NCBI RefSeq assembly: GCF_003289965.1
Contig: NZ_QMBQ01000002.1
Span: 124,001-188,000, forward strand
Length of the DNA: 64,000 nt
Direction of reading: 5' to 3'
Source: Mesorhizobium atlanticum
GTDB taxonomy: Bacteria > Pseudomonadota > Alphaproteobacteria > Rhizobiales > Rhizobiaceae
Each line of letters begins with the position of its first letter. The first letter of the stretch is position 1. Under the pieces are notes generated by a model, which did not search any database, was not told the DNA's origin, and saw only the letters and a program-made list of their open reading frames with translations. Below are positions 59,346 through 64,000 of the stretch, piece after piece. A program made the position numbers and the translations under genes.

Positions 59346-60839
59346 ATGACGGTTGCAATCGAGATGGGGCAGACGAGCGCAGGCGCGCCGGCGGCCCTCG
59401 ACCTTGAGGAACTGCTGGCGACCCGCCTGCTGGTGCAGGGCAATTCGGGCTCCGGCAAGTCGCATCTCTTGCGTCGGCTGCTCGAACAGAGCGCGCCCTG
59501 GGTGCAGCAGACCATCATCGACCCCGAAGGCGACTTCGTGTCGCTGGGCGAACGCTTTGGCCATCTGGTGATCGACGCCGAGGAGCATACCGAGCGCGGC
59601 CTGCAGGCGGCGGGCGAGCGGGCGCGCATCCACCGCGTCTCGACCGTGCTCAACCTCGAGGGGCTCGACGCCGAGAATCAGATGCGGCGCGCCGCGGCTT
59701 TCCTGGGCGGGCTGTTCGAGGTCGCGCGCGACCACTGGTATCCGATGCTGGTGGTCGTCGACGAGGCGCAGCTCTTCGCGCCCGCCGCCGCCGGCGAGGT
59801 TTCGGACGAGGCGCGCAAGCTCTCGCTCGGCGCGATGACCAATCTGATGTGCCGCGGCCGCAAGCGCGGGCTGGCCGGCATCATCGCCACGCAGCGGCTG
59901 GCGAAGCTCGCCAAGAATGTCGCGGCGGAAGCCTCCAACTTCCTCATGGGACGCACCTTCCTCGACATCGACATGGCGCGCGCGGCCGACCTGCTCGGCA
60001 TGGAACGGCGCCAGGCCGAAGCCTTCCGCGACCTGGAGCGCGGGCATTTCATGGCGCTTGGGCCCGCCTTGTCGCGCCGTCCGCTCGGCGTGCGCATCGG
60101 CCAGACCGACACCAGCCCGCGCAACGGCACGCCGCGGCTGATGCCGCTGCCGGAAGCAGCGCTCGAGGATGCGCGCTCGATCATCCTTGCGGCGCCGCCG
60201 CCAGAGACGGTGCGGCCGCAACGGCGGCCTTCGCCTGACCTGCTCGACCAGTTGATGGCGGCCAAGGCCGCGCCGCTGGATATCCGCCCCGAGCCGGCGG
60301 AGCCGCAGCCCAGCGCCGAGGATCTCGCCGAACGTCGCGAGCGGATGGACCGCGTCCTGCGCGCCATCCTGGCCGAGCCCGATGCCGGCTTCCGCGTCAT
60401 CGGCGTGCTCTATCAGGAATTCGTGGTCCGCTGCCGCATCGAAGGGTTTGCCTCGGTGGTGCCGGACCTTTCGGAATTCCGCCGCATGCTGACGCGGGCC
60501 CGCGCCGGCGTCGGCTCCGACATGGCGGAGGACGATGCGTGGCGGGACGTCTCCGTGCGCGCCTCGCTGCTGCCGGAGGACATGCAGGGCGTGTTCATGA
60601 TGATCGCCCGCGCCGCCAAGGAAGGCTGGCCCTGCCCGAGCGACGCGGCGATCGCGCGGGCCTACGGCTCGCACTCGCTGCGCCGCGCGCGGCGGCTGCT
60701 CGACTATATCGAGGAACAGGGCCTCATCGTCTGCCAGGTCGACGGTATCGGGCGGCGTACCGTGACGCTGGTCGAACTCGCCTGGGCGACGGCGCCGGGC
60801 GATCCCAATGCCGCGGAGCAGGACAGCCCAGCGGCATGA
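59346..60839 (+). CDS. HerA-like DUF87 ATPase with C-terminal winged-helix region
   Basis: A 497-residue protein. Walker A VQGNSGSGKSHLLRRLLEQS (about 29-48), Walker B PMLVVVDEAQLFAP (about 133-146), and an arginine-finger region NLMCRGRKRGLAGIIATQRL (about 168-187). After a Pro/Ala-rich linker (about 285-330) comes a predominantly helical C-terminal half ending with RRARRLLDYIEEQGLIVCQV, resembling a winged helix. HerA-type ATPases pump DNA and often pair with NurA; none is present. Its role could be DNA handling or defence, but nothing adjacent confirms this. Confidence 0.82.
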   Translation: MTVAIEMGQTSAGAPAALDLEELLATRLLVQGNSGSGKSHLLRRLLEQSAPWVQQTIIDPEGDFVSLGERFGHLVIDAEEHTERGLQAAGERARIHRVSTVLNLEGLDAENQMRRAAAFLGGLFEVARDHWYPMLVVVDEAQLFAPAAAGEVSDEARKLSLGAMTNLMCRGRKRGLAGIIATQRLAKLAKNVAAEASNFLMGRTFLDIDMARAADLLGMERRQAEAFRDLERGHFMALGPALSRRPLGVRIGQTDTSPRNGTPRLMPLPEAALEDARSIILAAPPPETVRPQRRPSPDLLDQLMAAKAAPLDIRPEPAEPQPSAEDLAERRERMDRVLRAILAEPDAGFRVIGVLYQEFVVRCRIEGFASVVPDLSEFRRMLTRARAGVGSDMAEDDAWRDVSVRASLLPEDMQGVFMMIARAAKEGWPCPSDAAIARAYGSHSLRRARRLLDYIEEQGLIVCQVDGIGRRTVTLVELAWATAPGDPNAAEQDSPAA

Positions 60840-60923
60840 CAACCGCCGCGGGGTACCGAACGGGCAGCCGATCACCCTAAGGCCAGGGGCCTGGAGCCCG
60901 CTTCCATCGGTCGCCGGCCGCGT

Positions 60924-62522
60924 TCACGGCTGCAGCTCGATCGTGCGGACATCGCGAAGCGGCGGCGCGCGATGGGTGGAGACGACGACGATCCTATCGC
61001 TGAAGCGGGCGAGCAGTCGCTCGAGGATACGCTCCCCTTGCACCTCGTCGAGGTGTTCGGTCGGCTCGTCGAGCAGCACGAGGGGGCGGGATGACAGCCA
61101 GGCGCGCGCGAGATTGATGCGCTGCGCTTCGCCGAGCGAGAACCTGTCCTGCCTGACCCAGCTGTCCAGCCCGCCCGCTTCGCGGATACGGCCGTCCATC
61201 TCGACGGCTTCGAGCGCGCGCCACAGCGTTGCGTCGGGGACATCCCCGGCGAAGAGATTGGCGCGGACGGTGTCCTCGAGCACGACCGCGTCGTGCAGGA
61301 CGAGGGACACGAGCGCGCGCCGCTCGCCTGCCGGCAGGATGCGGTCGCCGGCGGCGAAGGCATCGTCACCGATCCAGCCCGCGATCTGCTTGAGCAGGCT
61401 CGTCTTGCCCGAGCCGCTTGCGCCGACGAGCACCGTCGGCTGGCCCCGCGCGAGGAGCACGGAGATGGGCATTCCAATCGCCCGACCGTCGGGCGCGCGG
61501 CGCTGCAGGGCGCCGTGACGCAGGAGGCCGGGCTTGATGTTATCCGGCGCGAATTCGCGCCTGTCGGACGCGGTGCCGCGTGTCCATTGGCCGATCTCGG
61601 CGCGAGCCGCGTTGCGGCGAAGCACGGCAACCAGCATACGCGATCCGCCGTTGATAGCTTCGCCCAGCGCCAGCCAGGAGAAGGCGAGCAGCATGGGCGC
61701 GAGAAGTTCGCTGCCTTGTCCGCCGGCATACCAGGCAGCCGCCATCACGCTGACGCCGGCAGCCGGACCGAAGGCCGCGGCGATCATGTCCAGCGTGGCC
61801 TGCAGCCGGCGAAGGGCAAGCTGCGCGCCGTCGGCGCGAGAGAGAGCGGCAAGGGCCTCAGCGCATTCGCGGTTCCAGGCGCCCTCCACCTTCAGGGGTA
61901 CGGCTGACGCCATGGCCGCGCCAAGCCGGCTCGCGCCCCCGCGACGCAGCGACCTGGTCTCATCCCACGCCATGGCGCCAGCTCTGGCCACCCGGTTCCC
62001 CGCGAACAGGATGGCAAGCAGCAAGAATGTGATGGGCAGAAGGGATAAAGGTGCCAGCACCGCCGAGCCGGCGATCAGGACCGCGAGGCCACAGGCGAGC
62101 GTCAGAGCCGGCAGGCCGGCGCGCAGCCTCGCGAAGTCGAGGTCCTCGACGTCGTCCAGATAGTCGGCAAGCCGTGAATCGTCGCCCAGCTGCCATCCGG
62201 CCCGGCGCACTGCCGGCGCCGCCGCCATCGCGGCGAACAGCTCGACGCGACGCGATATCTGATCGGTGAGCGCGGCCTTGTGGCCGGTCAGCCGCTCGCC
62301 GTAGCGGGCGACGGTGCGGCCGACTGCGAACAGCCTGATGAAGGCCGCGGGGATGTGGAAGTTGAAAGTGAAAGCGGCGACGGAAAGGCCGGCGATCGAT
62401 ACCGATCCGAGCAGCCAGGCGGAAACGCCGCCCAGCAATATGGCGCAGGCCAGCGCGGTGAAGGCAAAACCCGTCGCCAGCCGCCACGACTTCCGGCTCG
62501 ATGACTGATACGCGGTGCTCAT
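60924..62522 (-). CDS. cydC: Heterodimeric glutathione/cysteine ABC exporter subunit CydC
   Basis: A 532-residue ABC exporter half. Six N-terminal helices (about 15-300), Walker A VLVGASGSGKTSLLKQIAGW (about 362-381), signature FSLGEAQRINLARAWLSSRP (about 461-480) and Walker B LVLLDEPTEHLDE. CydDC exports thiols and supports cytochrome bd assembly. Its ATG overlaps the cydD stop by 4 bases. cydAB does not follow on its downstream side; the next gene there is the convergent HerA-like gene. Confidence 0.95.
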   Translation of the reverse strand: MSTAYQSSSRKSWRLATGFAFTALACAILLGGVSAWLLGSVSIAGLSVAAFTFNFHIPAAFIRLFAVGRTVARYGERLTGHKAALTDQISRRVELFAAMAAAPAVRRAGWQLGDDSRLADYLDDVEDLDFARLRAGLPALTLACGLAVLIAGSAVLAPLSLLPITFLLLAILFAGNRVARAGAMAWDETRSLRRGGASRLGAAMASAVPLKVEGAWNRECAEALAALSRADGAQLALRRLQATLDMIAAAFGPAAGVSVMAAAWYAGGQGSELLAPMLLAFSWLALGEAINGGSRMLVAVLRRNAARAEIGQWTRGTASDRREFAPDNIKPGLLRHGALQRRAPDGRAIGMPISVLLARGQPTVLVGASGSGKTSLLKQIAGWIGDDAFAAGDRILPAGERRALVSLVLHDAVVLEDTVRANLFAGDVPDATLWRALEAVEMDGRIREAGGLDSWVRQDRFSLGEAQRINLARAWLSSRPLVLLDEPTEHLDEVQGERILERLLARFSDRIVVVSTHRAPPLRDVRTIELQP

Positions 62523-64000
62523 GCAGCCACCTCAACGGCATCGTCACGGGTGAGATCCACAACCAGGTCGGCGGCGGCGGCAAGGTCCCGGTCATGCGTC
62601 GCCACGACGACCAGCCTCGCCCCTGAAATCCCGATCAGCATGCGCCGCACGGCCTCTGCGGTCGCGCGGTCAAGCTTTGCCGTCGGCTCGTCGGCCAGCA
62701 CGGTTCGTCCGGAAAGCTGCGCGCGGGCGATCGCGATGCGAAGTCGCTGGCCGCCCGAAAGATTGGCGCCGCCCTTGTCCAGCCTTGCATCGAGACCGCC
62801 CGGCAGCAGCGCGTCGTCGAGCAGCCCGATCGCGCGGGCGGCATTTTCCAGCCGGCTCCGGTCCAGCGCGCCGCCATTCCACGAAATGGCCTCCGACAGT
62901 GTTCCTTCGGGCACGTAGGCGTCCGTCGAAACCCAGGCGATCTCTTCAGCGGCCAGCGGACGGGTTGCCGGCGTCGGCATGGCGCCCGGCTCGAGCCCGG
63001 CGAGACGGCGCAGAAGCGTCGATTTTCCCGATCCACTCGGGCCGACGATGGCGACGAGGCCATGCGCCGGCAATGTCAGGCACAACCGGTCGAGCACCGG
63101 CAAGGCGCCGGCCGTGACCGGCGCCGCGTCGAGCAGCAGGTCCAGCGCGGCGGCCGCCGCCAGCCCTTCCGCCTTGGCATGGTACTGCTCCGAGAAGCCA
63201 CGGAACGGTGCGAAATATTCCGGTGCGATCATCAGGATGAACAGGCTTTGCCAGAGCTCGAGATTGGAGAAGCCCGGGATCGTCGCAAGCTTCAGGTGCC
63301 CCAGGCCAAGGAAGATGGCGAGGATCGCTATCGAGAGCGAGGCGAAGAAGTCGATGATCCCGGCATTGGCAAAGGCTATACGCAGCAGACCGATCGTCTC
63401 GCCAGCGTAGCCCTCCAGGCGCCGGCCGAGTTTCGCCTCCTCGCTTGCCGTCGCGTGGTTGGCAAGAATTGTGGGCAGCGTGCGGACGCGGTCGGCGAAC
63501 TGGCCCGCCAGCCGGCCGAAGGCACGCTCCTGGGCGTCGGCGCGCCGACGGATCGCATTCCCCACCAGCGCGAAGAACAGGATCATCACCGGCGTCAGGC
63601 AGATGACCAGCAGCGCGGCCTGCCAGGAAACGAAGCAAAGCGCGATGGCGGCGAGCAACGGTCCGACCGCCATCATGGTCGTGGCGGCACGATGGCCGAC
63701 CACCAGCGCGGCGATCGACTCGGGATGGCGCTGCATCGAGACGATCAAGGCGCCCGTCGAGAGCGACTGCAGCTGCCGCGCCGGCATCTTGCCCAGTCGC
63801 TCGCCCGCGAGCGCCCGCAGGCGCGTCGAAACGGCGTTTTCCGCGGAGGCCTGCAACCTTTCGGCGGCGAATCCGGCGACGCATGCGGCCGCGAGCAGCG
63901 CGATCATTCCGGCGACAAGCCATGGATCGACCGTCTCGCCCATCACGAGCCGGCCAGCGGCCATCGCCGCCGTAGCGGCAAAGCCGAGCCTGAGCACGGT
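62519..64000 (-). CDS. cydD: ABC exporter subunit CydD (partial at window end)
   Basis: The N-terminus lies beyond base 64000; 492 residues are visible of about 550 expected. Membrane helices at the N-terminal side, then Walker A IVGPSGSGKSTLLRRLAGLE (about 315-334 of the visible part), signature NLSGGQRLRIAIARAQLSGR (about 412-431) and Walker B TVLADEPTAKLDR. It pairs with CydC. Likely first gene of a cydDC unit; the promoter is outside the window. Confidence 0.94.
   Translation of the reverse strand, partial: TVLRLGFAATAAMAAGRLVMGETVDPWLVAGMIALLAAACVAGFAAERLQASAENAVSTRLRALAGERLGKMPARQLQSLSTGALIVSMQRHPESIAALVVGHRAATTMMAVGPLLAAIALCFVSWQAALLVICLTPVMILFFALVGNAIRRRADAQERAFGRLAGQFADRVRTLPTILANHATASEEAKLGRRLEGYAGETIGLLRIAFANAGIIDFFASLSIAILAIFLGLGHLKLATIPGFSNLELWQSLFILMIAPEYFAPFRGFSEQYHAKAEGLAAAAALDLLLDAAPVTAGALPVLDRLCLTLPAHGLVAIVGPSGSGKSTLLRRLAGLEPGAMPTPATRPLAAEEIAWVSTDAYVPEGTLSEAISWNGGALDRSRLENAARAIGLLDDALLPGGLDARLDKGGANLSGGQRLRIAIARAQLSGRTVLADEPTAKLDRATAEAVRRMLIGISGARLVVVATHDRDLAAAADLVVDLTRDDAVEVAA

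Noticed and set aside
1..64000. tRNA, rRNA or prophage genes
   Set aside because: I looked for cloverleaf-like gene text, integrases, transposases and phage structural genes in both strands and saw none. A dedicated scan could still find a short RNA gene I missed.

Overview
The window looks like chromosomal DNA of a Mesorhizobium-like member of the Hyphomicrobiales (Rhizobiales). The reasons are high GC with strong GC3 bias (long antisense shadow frames), the order lptC-lptA-lptB-rpoN-hpf-ptsN, an olsB-type ornithine-lipid acyltransferase, an intact kdp operon, IalB and DUF1150 proteins, and many rhizobial palindromic and mosaic intergenic repeats. I see no rRNA, tRNA, phage, integrase, transposase or CRISPR. 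The assignment is inference from gene content, not from a database match.

Layout. 1-8.7 kb: the end of grpE, a TRIC/UPF0126 channel gene bracketed by two heptad-repeat hairpins, olsB with a PhoB-box candidate, a hybrid histidine kinase, an AcuI-type reductase, lspA, two RNA methyltransferases and a DUF1772 membrane protein. 8.8-11.7 kb: a YafY/WYL regulator with a VOC protein, a frameshifted EVE-domain gene, an ornithine cyclodeaminase homologue and a LapA-like protein. 11.8-18.7 kb: ihfB and sppA diverge from the LPS transport genes lptCAB, which are followed by rpoN, hpf and ptsN. 18.8-24.3 kb: DUF1150 and an Hsp20 gene with an RpoH-type promoter, nucleoside hydrolase, LysE exporter, amidase and ribokinase. 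24.5-26.4 kb: a four-gene operon of exported proteins (two DUF4402 pilin-like proteins, a half-length PapD-like chaperone and an unrecognised protein), the least conventional locus here.

26.6-37.6 kb is a mixed housekeeping and accessory stretch: an Ada-type regulator/methyltransferase, an LCM-type methyltransferase, DUF2244, nth, DUF2214, a GNAT, a large GGDEF-EAL protein, and an ArsR-SRPBCC-VOC operon next to two DUF1801 genes, then a NUDIX protein and a Gln-rich exported protein. 37.8-46.8 kb: an IalB-family protein and the complete kdp potassium-uptake operon, read leftward as a 26-aa microprotein, kdpF, kdpA, a 78-aa membrane protein, kdpB, kdpC, kdpD, kdpE. Two of these small genes are not standard kdp subunits.

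47.2-58.6 kb looks like a catabolic region: amidase, Gfo/Idh/MocA dehydrogenase, a TauABC/SsuABC-type ABC importer with a Tat signal, a divergent MurR/RpiR regulator, a two-domain flavin monooxygenase, a metal amidohydrolase, RidA and an NTF2-like protein. Together they suggest uptake and hydrolytic/oxidative breakdown of an unknown nitrogenous compound. 58.8-64 kb: a small hypothetical gene, a 24-bp tandem repeat, a HerA-like ATPase, and cydC with cydD, the latter cut by the window edge.
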